A DNA stretch of 17,810 bases. Origin: Caryophanales bacterium UBA1423. GTDB taxonomy: Bacteria > Bacillota_I > Bacilli_A > RF39 > UBA660. Both the position numbers and the translations under genes were made by a program. Each line of letters opens with the position of its first letter. Positions within the stretch are counted from its first letter, which is position 1. The DNA lies in contig DBPJ01000001.1 of NCBI GenBank assembly GCA_002304855.1, forward strand, positions 1 through 17,810, given 5' to 3'. This document shows positions 1 through 7,412 of the stretch, piece after piece. Under the pieces are notes generated by a model, which saw only the letters and a program-made list of their open reading frames with translations, did not search any database and was not told where the DNA came from.

Positions 1-288
1 CACCTTACAATTGATTTATATAGTCATTCAATATTAAATGGTTTTTTTGAAATGACTCAAGGTTTAAAATATGTCAGTTTATTAAATTTTCCGCTTAAAA
101 TTAAAACCCTCCTATCGATTATGCTCATATCATTTGGAGGGTTAAGCGTTCATATGCAAGTCATTAGTATTATTAGTGATACTAATATAAAATATTTACC
201 ATTTTTAGTAGCTAGAATATTACATGCTATTATTGCTAGTTTATTAGCATATGCTTTATTTGATTTGTGGTTAATTATTTATTTATAA
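1..288 (+). CDS. ylbJ: Sporulation membrane protein YlbJ/SpoVV, C-terminal part
   Basis: The frame is open from base 1, so this is the last ~95 residues of a gene that begins outside the window; an internal ATG at 52 is not the start. The family usually has about 400 residues. The visible tail contains an NGFFEMTQGL segment, a GLSVHMQVISI segment and an FLVARILHAIIASLLAYAL hydrophobic helix, the pattern I recognise from the end of the YlbJ nucleoside-recognition-like membrane protein. In Bacillus subtilis YlbJ (SpoVV) is made in the mother cell under sigma-E and is needed for dipicolinic acid movement towards the forespore; that role is inferred here. Its stop codon TAA (286-288) abuts the stop of the convergent prepilin gene. 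Confidence 0.85.
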   Translation, partial: HLTIDLYSHSILNGFFEMTQGLKYVSLLNFPLKIKTLLSIMLISFGGLSVHMQVISIISDTNIKYLPFLVARILHAIIASLLAYALFDLWLIIYL

Positions 289-774
289 AGTATCATCGTA
301 TGGATGATTGATATTAATACCAAATGAACCTTCTATTTCACGATGTTCAATTGGAATTATAATAGTTAAAATTGAATTATTACGACCAGCATAACTAGCA
401 TCTATAACATTTGCTTCTATCGTAAATGGTTCAACAATATAACTATCAACTGCTAATTCATAAGTAGTATTATCATAGCTAATAATATTATCAAAAGTAT
501 TTATCGTTAATCGTTTTACTGAACCATTATTAAAATTTAAATCATAACAATACGAACCACATGACGTTAAACTTGAAAAACCAGAATTAACTAAATCATA
601 TTCAATATCATGGGTAATACTCATTTTTATATCGGTCAGTTTATTTTTTATCATGGTAAATTGTTGACGATCTCTTACACTAAATAAGGTAGATAATAAG
701 AGATAACTGATAACAATTAAGAAAACAAAACCTATCAACAATTCAAAGACCGTAAAACCTTTATTATTTGGCAT
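283..774 (-). CDS. Prepilin-like protein with type IV N-methylation motif
   Basis: A 163-residue protein. It begins with a 6-residue leader MPNNKG followed by FTVFELLIGF, so the type IV prepilin cleavage site would lie between G6 and F7, with the conserved glutamate at mature position 5. A hydrophobic helix (about residues 7-28) follows, then a small soluble domain with a close cysteine pair (SCGSYC, about 70-75). This fits a minor pilin or pseudopilin (ComGF/GspJ-like size), but I cannot assign an orthologue. The RBS AGGAGGT (779-785) lies just before the ATG. It is 26 bases downstream of the LamG pilin gene and almost certainly co-transcribed with it. The 3' ends of this gene and ylbJ collide, with stop codons side by side. 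Presumed substrate of the prepilin peptidase at 4197-4967. Confidence 0.85.
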   Translation of the reverse strand: MPNNKGFTVFELLIGFVFLIVISYLLLSTLFSVRDRQQFTMIKNKLTDIKMSITHDIEYDLVNSGFSSLTSCGSYCYDLNFNNGSVKRLTINTFDNIISYDNTTYELAVDSYIVEPFTIEANVIDASYAGRNNSILTIIIPIEHREIEGSFGININHPYDDTL

Positions 775-800
775 AATTACCTCCTATCTAACTACTAAAT

Positions 801-2744
801 TTATTGAAGATTTAGTTTTTCAACTAAATAAAGAAATTGTACTTCAGGGGGAGTTAAAGCTCTATTATAAATGCGCACATCATCAATTACACCATTAAAT
901 GGTATTCCCGGGGTAGCTCTAAAATCCCCTCCAATTCTTAATGGCCATTGAATATCTTTAATCGTTCCTGCAGGCTTTGATGCCTCTATTTTACCATCAA
1001 CATAAATAGTTGATTTATTTGTTGAGGTATCTCTAATAACTAAAACGTGATGCCATTTTCCTCTTAAATCTTGCGTACCATATAAATCTACTTCACCAGC
1101 ATTCCAATAGAATCTTATTCGTCCATTGGTACTTCCTTCAAAATTAGTATGAGGATTTACATTATAATTACCAATAATATTACCCACTCTAGTGTCATCT
1201 GATACATCACCCATTTTAACCCATGCCGAGATGGTCATTGAATTACTAATGCCTATACTACCACTACTACCAACATCTACATAAGAATTGGTACCATTAA
1301 ACTTTAAGGCTGATACTGGCATTCCAAATCTATTAGCGTCTGGGGTTGCATTATAAATTGTTCCATTATTATTATTTCCCGAGTGATCAATAGCATTACC
1401 ATCTAATTTCCAATAACCTACTAATCCTTTAGTAATATCTTCTCGCCAATTGCTGACAAGTAATCTTATTTCATCTTCAGTACGCCATTTATTATTATAA
1501 TGGTATAATGTTCTTCGCTCAATTTGGCCATACATGCCAGTTGGTGGATCACCATCAATCCAATCTGAAAATTGATTATCAGTATGCCAAGTAACATTAG
1601 CTAAAGCATTAGCTACATCACTACCTGCACCATAATCTATTAAAGTAGTGCCACTACCTTCACTTAATTTATAATAATACAATAAGCTTTCAGGACTCAA
1701 ATGAACTCCATTCATGCTACTTAATACTTCGGTTGGTGTCAACACTTTATTCCATACTTTTACCTCTCTGACATCGCCAACCCAGTTGTAACTGGTGTTA
1801 ATATCATATCTACCAATATATAATTGGGTGCCTGTCGGTTCTCGATAACTAGCAGTTCCCCAATGTTGGCCATCAACATATAATTCTGAAATGCCAGCTG
1901 CTTGATTAAAAGTTACTGCATAATGATGCCATTCATCAACCGTAGGATATGAAGTGGCTTTTGAATATGGATTGGATGTCCCATCACCAGTATTTAATGA
2001 AATTCTGTCACCTGAAAAATATAAATCAGGTCCACTACTTGCTGGTCCATTAAATGACCATAACATTTTAGTGGCAATAGTACCATTAGCTTTAGCCCAC
2101 ATATCAATGGTAAGGGTATTGGGAATACTTAAGCCACTGATATTGATAGTACTATTAGCACTACCATTAAGTCTCACATAACTTGTTTTATATCTAAATT
2201 GTGGTTTTGAAGTTAGTTCAGCATATTCAGTAGTAGTAAAAGTAGCAAATGTACCATCTTCCATTTCTACTATAACTCGATAAGTATTTGGTAAATTATC
2301 AGTTTTTTGTCTTCCTAAATACTTAATATATTCTTTTAATTCATGTGAAAAGTTATTAGTATATGAATCAAAATTTAATAATGAACTGACATCATATTTA
2401 GTAAATAATGCTTTAGTAACCCCAGTTTTATCAATTAAATTAGTACAAAAAGTGGTAAAAGTAAAAACTGTACCACTACATGAAGTAAAATCATAATATG
2501 GGATATTACTAGCAATATTGTTATTTAAGGCGGTTATAACCCCATTATAATTATCTTCTCTTAAAAAAGTTTCAAGGTTTTTAGCAGCATATAAACTATC
2601 TATGTTATGATAGCGTTCAAAAGATTGATAGTGAGCAAAAATATTTAAAAATTGGGTAAAAACAAAAATAAATGAAACTAGTAATACGACTGAAACAATA
2701 AGGGTTTCCGTCAAAATAAAACCCATACTTTTTATTCTTTTCAT
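801..2744 (-). CDS. Modular type IV pilin with two LamG/ConA-like domains
   Basis: A 647-residue protein. The leader MKRIKSMG is followed by FILTETLIVSVV, a class III/type IV prepilin signal with cleavage after G8 and Glu at mature position 5, then a hydrophobic helix to about residue 37. Residues ~40-180 form a pilin-like globular region with two cysteines (C89, C100). Two LamG_3/concanavalin-like jelly-roll domains follow, about residues 186-345 and 440-640. Each shows the family hallmarks: WHHYAVTF or WHHVLVIRD, then LYVDG or IYVDG, then a late GDVREVKVWNKVLTPTEV or GVIDDVRIYNRALTPPEV. An RBS AGGAG (2754-2758) is 9 bases before the ATG. Modular pilins carrying lectin folds are known in Gram-positive type IV pili (for example Streptococcus sanguinis PilC), where they act as tip adhesins; adhesion here is inferred. 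It is first in an operon with the smaller prepilin. Confidence 0.88.
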   Translation of the reverse strand: MKRIKSMGFILTETLIVSVVLLVSFIFVFTQFLNIFAHYQSFERYHNIDSLYAAKNLETFLREDNYNGVITALNNNIASNIPYYDFTSCSGTVFTFTTFCTNLIDKTGVTKALFTKYDVSSLLNFDSYTNNFSHELKEYIKYLGRQKTDNLPNTYRVIVEMEDGTFATFTTTEYAELTSKPQFRYKTSYVRLNGSANSTINISGLSIPNTLTIDMWAKANGTIATKMLWSFNGPASSGPDLYFSGDRISLNTGDGTSNPYSKATSYPTVDEWHHYAVTFNQAAGISELYVDGQHWGTASYREPTGTQLYIGRYDINTSYNWVGDVREVKVWNKVLTPTEVLSSMNGVHLSPESLLYYYKLSEGSGTTLIDYGAGSDVANALANVTWHTDNQFSDWIDGDPPTGMYGQIERRTLYHYNNKWRTEDEIRLLVSNWREDITKGLVGYWKLDGNAIDHSGNNNNGTIYNATPDANRFGMPVSALKFNGTNSYVDVGSSGSIGISNSMTISAWVKMGDVSDDTRVGNIIGNYNVNPHTNFEGSTNGRIRFYWNAGEVDLYGTQDLRGKWHHVLVIRDTSTNKSTIYVDGKIEASKPAGTIKDIQWPLRIGGDFRATPGIPFNGVIDDVRIYNRALTPPEVQFLYLVEKLNLQ

Positions 2745-2762
2745 AATAATTCGCTCCTATTA

Positions 2763-2791
2763 TTGATATTATTACATTTATATTATATAAT
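2763..2791 (+). promoter_or_regulatory. Sigma-A-type promoter of the pilus ATPase gene
   Basis: TTGATA (2763-2768), a 17-base spacer and TATAAT (2786-2791) form a near-consensus vegetative promoter. The expected transcription start is near 2798, about 50 bases before the ATG at 2850. The same AT-rich stretch also reads TATAAT on the minus strand twice (2782-2787, 2793-2798), which could serve the divergent prepilin operon, but no matching -35 is visible there. Confidence 0.6.
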
Positions 2792-2849
2792 AATTATATA
2801 ATAAATACTAGAGTTAGAATTACAGTTATGATAAAAAGGGGCTTGAAAT

Positions 2850-4169
2850 ATGTTAAGGACATTTGATTATGAACGAATTCCAATTGTTGAGGTAGTAAAC
2901 GAAATATTATTAGATTCCGTAAAAAGAAATGCTAGTGATATTCACTTTGAACCTTATGATAATTTTCTCAAAGTTAGAATTAGGATTGATGGTGAATTAG
3001 CTGATTATGCTGAAGTTCCTAATTCATTACGTCGTAATTTACTTACCAGAATTAAAATTATATCAGGAATGAATATTACTGAAACTAGATTACCACAAGA
3101 TGGAGCTATTAAAACAGTATTAAAAGGCGTTACCTTTGATCTTCGTGTTTCAAGTTTACCTACTAATCTTGGTGAAAAGATTGCTATCCGTATTCTCGAT
3201 TATACGATGAGTTTAAAAGGTTTAGAATATTTGGGATTTAGTGAAAGCAATTATAAGAAAATGATGGACATGATCAAGACTCCTAATGGCATTATCTTAG
3301 TAACAGGTGCTACTGGTACTGGTAAATCAACTACTGTTTATGCTTTACTACAAAAATTAAATACCCCTACTAGAAATATTGTTACGGTTGAAGATCCGAT
3401 TGAAATGGAACTTGAGTCTATTAACCAAGTCCAAGTTAATAGTGAAATTGGTTTAACTTTTGCTAACTGTCTACGTTCAATTTTGCGTCAAGACCCAGAC
3501 ATTATCATGATTGGTGAGATTCGTGATACTGAAACAGCTAAAATTGCCGTTAGAGCTTCAATTACTGGTCACTTAGTTTTATCTACTCTCCATACTAATA
3601 ATGCTCTTAATACGATTGAACGTCTCCTTGATATGGAAGTTGAACGTTACTTATTAGCTAGTGCTTTGACTGGTATCGTATCACAAAAATTAGCCCGACG
3701 TTTATGTGATAAATGTAAGAAAATGAGAGCCCCTAATGAATATGAAAAAGATATTTTTAAAACGGTTTTAGGAATTGACGTTACTGCTATTCCAACAGCT
3801 GGTAGTTGTGAGAATTGTGGTAATGGTTATAAAGGCCGAATTGCTATTCATGAAGTACTAAAAATTAATGAGGAAATTAGAGATGCAATATCTGCGGGAA
3901 TTAAAAAAGAAGATTTAAGAGAATTAGTATATAAAGGTGATGTTACTACCCTATTACAAGATGGTTTACAAAAGGTATTAAATGGCTTTACTACGCTGGA
4001 AGAAGTCTTAAAATTAATTGAATTTGATGAAGAAACCGTTGAACAACAAAAAGAACGAATTAAAGAAAGTAATTTAAAAATAGCAATTGCCGATAGTTTA
4101 AGAAAGGAATTGCCAGAAAAAGAAGATAAAATAATGGCTGATGATCAACCTGAAATACTTGAAATATAA
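2850..4169 (+). CDS. Type IV pilus/competence assembly ATPase (PilB/GspE/ComGA family)
   Basis: A 439-residue secretion ATPase that would power pilus or pseudopilus polymerisation at the cytoplasmic face. Residues ~1-125 are the N2 domain (KRNASDIHFEP, FDLRVSSLPT). The catalytic domain has Walker A GATGTGKS (153-160), the Asp box EDPIE (181-185), Walker B ending in QDPDIIMIGEIRD (214-226) and the His box HLVLSTLHT (241-249). Two CxxC pairs (C286/C289 and C320/C323) form the zinc-binding motif typical of PilB/GspE extension ATPases. The MshEN/N1 domain found in ~560-residue PilB proteins is absent, as in ComGA. A Lys/Glu-rich tail (~400-439) extends past the family core. The RBS AAGGGG (2836-2841) is 8 bases from the ATG. 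It is the only pilus gene here on the plus strand. A retraction ATPase (PilT) is less likely, because PilT lacks the zinc motif. Confidence 0.92.
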   Translation: MLRTFDYERIPIVEVVNEILLDSVKRNASDIHFEPYDNFLKVRIRIDGELADYAEVPNSLRRNLLTRIKIISGMNITETRLPQDGAIKTVLKGVTFDLRVSSLPTNLGEKIAIRILDYTMSLKGLEYLGFSESNYKKMMDMIKTPNGIILVTGATGTGKSTTVYALLQKLNTPTRNIVTVEDPIEMELESINQVQVNSEIGLTFANCLRSILRQDPDIIMIGEIRDTETAKIAVRASITGHLVLSTLHTNNALNTIERLLDMEVERYLLASALTGIVSQKLARRLCDKCKKMRAPNEYEKDIFKTVLGIDVTAIPTAGSCENCGNGYKGRIAIHEVLKINEEIRDAISAGIKKEDLRELVYKGDVTTLLQDGLQKVLNGFTTLEEVLKLIEFDEETVEQQKERIKESNLKIAIADSLRKELPEKEDKIMADDQPEILEI

Positions 4170-4198
4170 AAAATGATGTACATTTTGTACATCATTTT
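4170..4198. terminator. Bidirectional terminator between pilB-like and peptidase genes
   Basis: A perfect 13-bp inverted repeat (4170-4182 with 4186-4198) around a TTT loop, with A-runs on the left and T-runs on the right. It lies between two convergent stop codons and can end transcription from both sides. Confidence 0.8.
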
Positions 4199-4967
4199 AA
4201 TATTTAATAAAATAATTTATAATAGTTACTAAATTAATCTTTAATAGATAAATAATTATACTTGCTAAACTTAAAAATGGACCAAAGGAAATAATATTGG
4301 TTCTTTTTATTATTAATATTAATATTGCTATTGGTAAAGCCATGAAGGCACCTAAAACAATGACAAAAATGCTTAACCAAAAATGTAATACTAGGCCAAT
4401 GAGAAACATCAATTTGATATCTCCACCACCAAGGGATTCACGTTTAAAAAGAGCATCGCCAAAAAATTTTATCCCAAACATTAAAATAAATGATAAGAGG
4501 CCATTACCAATGGCAATAAAAGCCTTTTGATAACCTTTACCAATAAGTAGTTCTATAATAATTAACAAAGACGTAACGATCAATATTTCATCAGGAATAG
4601 TCATTGAATTAATATCACTAATGATAATGATTATTAAGCCGGAAATAAAAGTTAAAGCAATGATTAAGTCAAGAGTCATTCCAAATACTATATATGAAGC
4701 AGCAAATAAGAAACCAGTTAATAATTCAAATAATGGATAGCGCCATGAAATAGGTTGTTTACAACCATGACATTTACCAAGCAATATGATATAAGATATA
4801 ACTGGTATTAATTCCCACGCTGATAATCTCCGTCCACATTTAGGGCAACTTGAAGGCGGATAAATAATTGATTGGTTAGTTGATAATCTAAGACCCACGA
4901 CATTAAAAAATGAGCCAAACATTAAACCAAAGATAAAGAATGAAATGATGTAATATAAATTATTCAT
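4197..4967 (-). CDS. Prepilin peptidase / N-methyltransferase (PilD/ComC, A24 family)
   Basis: A 256-residue polytopic membrane aspartyl protease that cleaves prepilin leaders and usually methylates the new N-terminus. The N-terminal segment FGSFFNVVGLRL is the family signature. Two CxxC pairs (C41/C44 and C66/C69) form the zinc-binding cytoplasmic loop, followed by the family segment SWRYPLFELLTGF. The catalytic aspartates are D118 (ISDINSMTIPDE) and D183 in the GGGDIKLM motif, so both active-site residues are present. About eight hydrophobic segments are seen. It lies 11 bases after the platform gene, and its RBS GAGGAG (4974-4979) overlaps that gene's end, so the two form one operon. Its likely substrates are the two prepilin-like proteins at 283-2744. 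Confidence 0.94.
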   Translation of the reverse strand: MNNLYYIISFFIFGLMFGSFFNVVGLRLSTNQSIIYPPSSCPKCGRRLSAWELIPVISYIILLGKCHGCKQPISWRYPLFELLTGFLFAASYIVFGMTLDLIIALTFISGLIIIIISDINSMTIPDEILIVTSLLIIIELLIGKGYQKAFIAIGNGLLSFILMFGIKFFGDALFKRESLGGGDIKLMFLIGLVLHFWLSIFVIVLGAFMALPIAILILIIKRTNIISFGPFLSLASIIIYLLKINLVTIINYFIKY

Positions 4968-4978
4968 ACAGCTCTCCT

Positions 4979-6973
4979 CTAACTAAATTGTTGATACATC
5001 TGGAACATAGGAACAATAATTGATAATAAAATTGTTCCAACTGTACCAGCTAAGAATACAATCATAACTGGTTCAATAAAACTTTTTACTTGACCTATCG
5101 CTAATTTATGTTGTTCAGCATAATAATCGCCAACTTTACCCATCATTACCCCTACTTCACCAGTTTGTTCACCAGTAGCCAACATTTCATAAGCAATGAC
5201 TGGGAAGGCCCAATGATTATGAAAGGCTTTTGAAATTTGTTCACCTCGAGCCAAATTAGATATGGTATCAAAGATCAATAATTTATAAATTTCATTGTTA
5301 GTAATTTTACTTAATATTTCCATACTTTCAGTAATATAAACATTATGGATTAACAATGAACTGAAAGTTTTAGAAAACATAGTAACCTCATTATAGATAA
5401 TAATTTTACCAATAACTGGTGTATGCATCATTAACCATTGCACAATATAACGGAAAGCTTTAACGGAAGTATATAAAAAGCGAAGCAGAATAAGCAAGAG
5501 AATAACTCCTGATATGACATAGAAGAAATTATGTTGTAAGAAATCGCTAGTGTTGATGACTACTCGGGTAATGGTTGGTATCTCTGCCTCCATGTTTCTA
5601 AACATCTCAACAAACTGTGGAATAACATATATCATAACAAAAATAATAACGCCAACAGCTAATACAAAGACAACTGCCGGATATAACATAGCAGTAAGCA
5701 TTTGACTTCTGGTTTTTTGAATCGAATCATAATATTCAGACATATTATCTAATACTTCAGCTAATTGACCAGTTAATTCTGAAGTTTTAATCATATTGAT
5801 GAGCAATCTTGGAAAAGCTGGTCCTTGTTTTTCTAAAGCTTCACTAAAATTTGCTCCCATTACTACTTCATAAATGACAGCATCAAATATCTTCTTACGT
5901 TGCGCATGTCTAGTCTGTCTTGATATAATTCTAAGCGAATCAACTAAAGGAATACCAGATTTTATGTATGTTGATAACTGTGTTAAAGTAAAGGCTAAAT
6001 CTTTATAGCTAATTTTATAATTTTTATTGCGGCTTAAAGAGGCCATAAATTTAATGAATTTAGAGGTTTCAATACTATATACTTCGGCTCCTTCTGCTAA
6101 TAAGAAAGAGTGGACATCAATTTTAGAATAAGCATCAAAATAACCAGAAATGATCTTACCTTCCTTATTTTTAGCCACAAACTTATATGGTATTTTTTGT
6201 TCACTACGATTAGCACTTTCCTCTAAAAAGTCAATTAATAATACTTTTCGTTGAAAATCTTTTTTATTCTTAATATATTTTACTAAAGCTAAATTATTAT
6301 AACGATTGATAAAATACATTTTAATTTTATTGCCAACGTTTTTAATACCAACTGTAAGACGTTGGAAAGACTGACCTATTCCCTTAATAATATTCTTAAT
6401 GGTATTAATAATAGCTAGTATTCCTTTTCTAATTATTTGATATATACCATTAATGAAATTAACAATTCCTTTTATTAATTTCATAAATAAAGTATATATA
6501 CCAGTACCAATCATTTTAATAATATGCCATATCGTTTTACCTGCTTTTATCACAAAATTATATAGACTTAAAATGATTATTTTTATGATCCGCCATAAAG
6601 TTTTTCCTACTTTTATAATAAATGTATATAAACTGACAACAATAACTTTTATACTATGCCCTACTTTTTTAATTAACGTATATAGTCCTTCAAAAAAATA
6701 TTTAATGATTTTAAATAAATATTTAGTGGTAGAAATAATACCTGTTGTGATCGATATAACTATTGTTTTTATTCCTCTACCAAGCAATAATATTAATTTG
6801 TGTATATATTTAACTATATAAATAGTTGCTTTTACTATCAATCTAATAAGAAGCCTAAATGTATAGTATAATCCGGCCATAAATAATCTAATAATACGAT
6901 AAGGTATTATAAATAAGTAAGAGATAAAATAATATATGTATATAAATGGTAACAACAAAAAATTAAGTCTCAC
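4979..6973 (-). CDS. Type IV pilus platform protein (PilC/GspF/ComGB family) with long N-terminal extension
   Basis: A 664-residue protein; PilC/ComGB proteins usually have 320-410. The standard part begins about residue 245: a small domain (YKFVAKNKEGKIISGYFDA) then two T2SSF domains (~325-450 and ~527-652), with membrane helices at ~430-450, ~485-502 and ~632-655. The family motifs LTQLSTYIKSGIPLVDSL, SSLLIHNVYITESMEIL and GEQTGEVGVMM are present. It forms the inner-membrane platform on which pilins are assembled. Residues 1-240 are an Ile/Lys/Tyr-rich series of amphipathic helices with degenerate 18- and 22-residue repeats (97-194), not known to me in the family. The start is GTG (6971-6973), supported by a strong RBS AGGAGGT (6982-6988) 8 bases upstream. 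It is first gene of an operon with the prepilin peptidase. Confidence 0.93.
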   Translation of the reverse strand: MRLNFLLLPFIYIYYFISYLFIIPYRIIRLFMAGLYYTFRLLIRLIVKATIYIVKYIHKLILLLGRGIKTIVISITTGIISTTKYLFKIIKYFFEGLYTLIKKVGHSIKVIVVSLYTFIIKVGKTLWRIIKIIILSLYNFVIKAGKTIWHIIKMIGTGIYTLFMKLIKGIVNFINGIYQIIRKGILAIINTIKNIIKGIGQSFQRLTVGIKNVGNKIKMYFINRYNNLALVKYIKNKKDFQRKVLLIDFLEESANRSEQKIPYKFVAKNKEGKIISGYFDAYSKIDVHSFLLAEGAEVYSIETSKFIKFMASLSRNKNYKISYKDLAFTLTQLSTYIKSGIPLVDSLRIISRQTRHAQRKKIFDAVIYEVVMGANFSEALEKQGPAFPRLLINMIKTSELTGQLAEVLDNMSEYYDSIQKTRSQMLTAMLYPAVVFVLAVGVIIFVMIYVIPQFVEMFRNMEAEIPTITRVVINTSDFLQHNFFYVISGVILLLILLRFLYTSVKAFRYIVQWLMMHTPVIGKIIIYNEVTMFSKTFSSLLIHNVYITESMEILSKITNNEIYKLLIFDTISNLARGEQISKAFHNHWAFPVIAYEMLATGEQTGEVGVMMGKVGDYYAEQHKLAIGQVKSFIEPVMIVFLAGTVGTILLSIIVPMFQMYQQFS
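6392..6685 (-). repeat. Degenerate repeats coding for amphipathic helices in the PilC-like protein
   Basis: This stretch encodes residues 97-194 of the platform protein. Five consecutive units begin LYTLIKKV (97), LYTFIIKVGKTLW (115), LYNFVIKAGKTIW (137), IYTLFMKLIKG (159) and IYQIIRKG (177), with lengths 18, 22, 22, 18 and 18. Units 2 and 3 are most alike, also at the DNA level. The lengths match whole helical turns (18 = 5 turns, 22 = 6 turns of an 11-residue pattern), suggesting duplication of one helix pair. Confidence 0.7.
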
Positions 6974-6998
6974 CTATGCCGACCTCCTACCATATAAA

Positions 6999-7007
6999 AT
7001 TATAACA
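6999..7007 (-). promoter_or_regulatory. Extended -10 promoter of the platform-peptidase operon
   Basis: The minus strand reads TGTTATAAT, a full TGnTATAAT extended -10 element. There is no clear -35. The start of transcription would fall near 6992, giving a very short leader before the RBS at 6982-6988 and the GTG start at 6973. Confidence 0.55.
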
Positions 7008-7074
7008 TAAATATTTACTTTTTTAAACCTTTTTTATTTACGTACATATATTATTTAAGGGGGGGCTTTTATTT

Positions 7075-7374
7075 ATGTTTTTTCGAAGAAATTATTATTC
7101 GCCATATATGGCCTATCCATTATCATATACTCCCAGACCTAAATTTGATTGGGGTAATTTTTTATCAAACACCCAAAAAACAATTGGCATAATCAATCAA
7201 GCAATTCCTGTCGTTTATCAATTAGGACCTATTTATAAAAATGCTAAAACACTGCTTAGAGTATTTAACGAATTTAATAAAATTAATTCATCAACTAATA
7301 ATTCTAATGTTACTAATAGTGCTAATAATACTAGTAATTTTACCAATAATAGTGCACCTAATTTCTTTATCTAA
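7075..7374 (+). CDS. YqfQ/VrrA-like small protein
   Basis: A 99-residue protein. The N-terminus is Tyr/Pro/Arg-rich (residues 1-22). The middle, FDWGNFLSNTQKTIGI then YQLGPIYKNAKTL (48-60), resembles the conserved core of the Bacillus YqfQ (VrrA) family, whose members carry an LSNVQ-type segment followed by QQYGP-type and KN residues. The tail (about 68-96) is low-complexity Asn/Ser/Thr. In Bacillus, yqfQ lies near sigA and trmK, and here it is next to trmK and rpoD, which supports the call. Its biochemical function is not established to my knowledge. The ATG at 7075 is preceded by a purine tract containing seven Gs (7059-7065) that serves as the RBS. The stop codon lies inside the terminator stem at 7371. 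Confidence 0.65.
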   Translation: MFFRRNYYSPYMAYPLSYTPRPKFDWGNFLSNTQKTIGIINQAIPVVYQLGPIYKNAKTLLRVFNEFNKINSSTNNSNVTNSANNTSNFTNNSAPNFFI

Positions 7375-7412
7375 AATAATAAGAATAGTAGCGTCTATTC
7401 TTATTATTTTAG
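7371..7412. terminator. Bidirectional terminator shared by the yqfQ-like gene and trmK
   Basis: A perfect 18-bp inverted repeat (7371-7388 with 7395-7412) around a 6-base loop TAGCGT. The left arm holds the stop codon of the yqfQ-like gene (7372-7374) and the right arm holds the stop codon of trmK (7404-7406). The 3' arm is T-rich in both directions. Confidence 0.85.

Noticed and set aside
1954..2181. Plus-strand open frame opposite the first LamG domain
   Set aside because: It is antisense to a well-supported domain and does not resemble any known protein.
2782..2798. Two TATAAT elements on the minus strand that could drive the prepilin operon
   Set aside because: They arise from a palindromic AT-rich stretch and have no -35 at 17 bases, and no extended -10 TG. 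A promoter probably exists here, but I cannot place it.
6453..6821. A 122-codon open frame on the plus strand inside the platform gene
   Set aside because: It is antisense to the repeated amphipathic-helix region of a gene with a strong RBS, and its composition mirrors that repeat. There is no RBS or homology of its own.
7045..7053. CATATATTA upstream of the yqfQ-like gene, resembling a sigma-K -10
   Set aside because: The motif is short and AT-rich and no convincing partner element is visible at the right distance.
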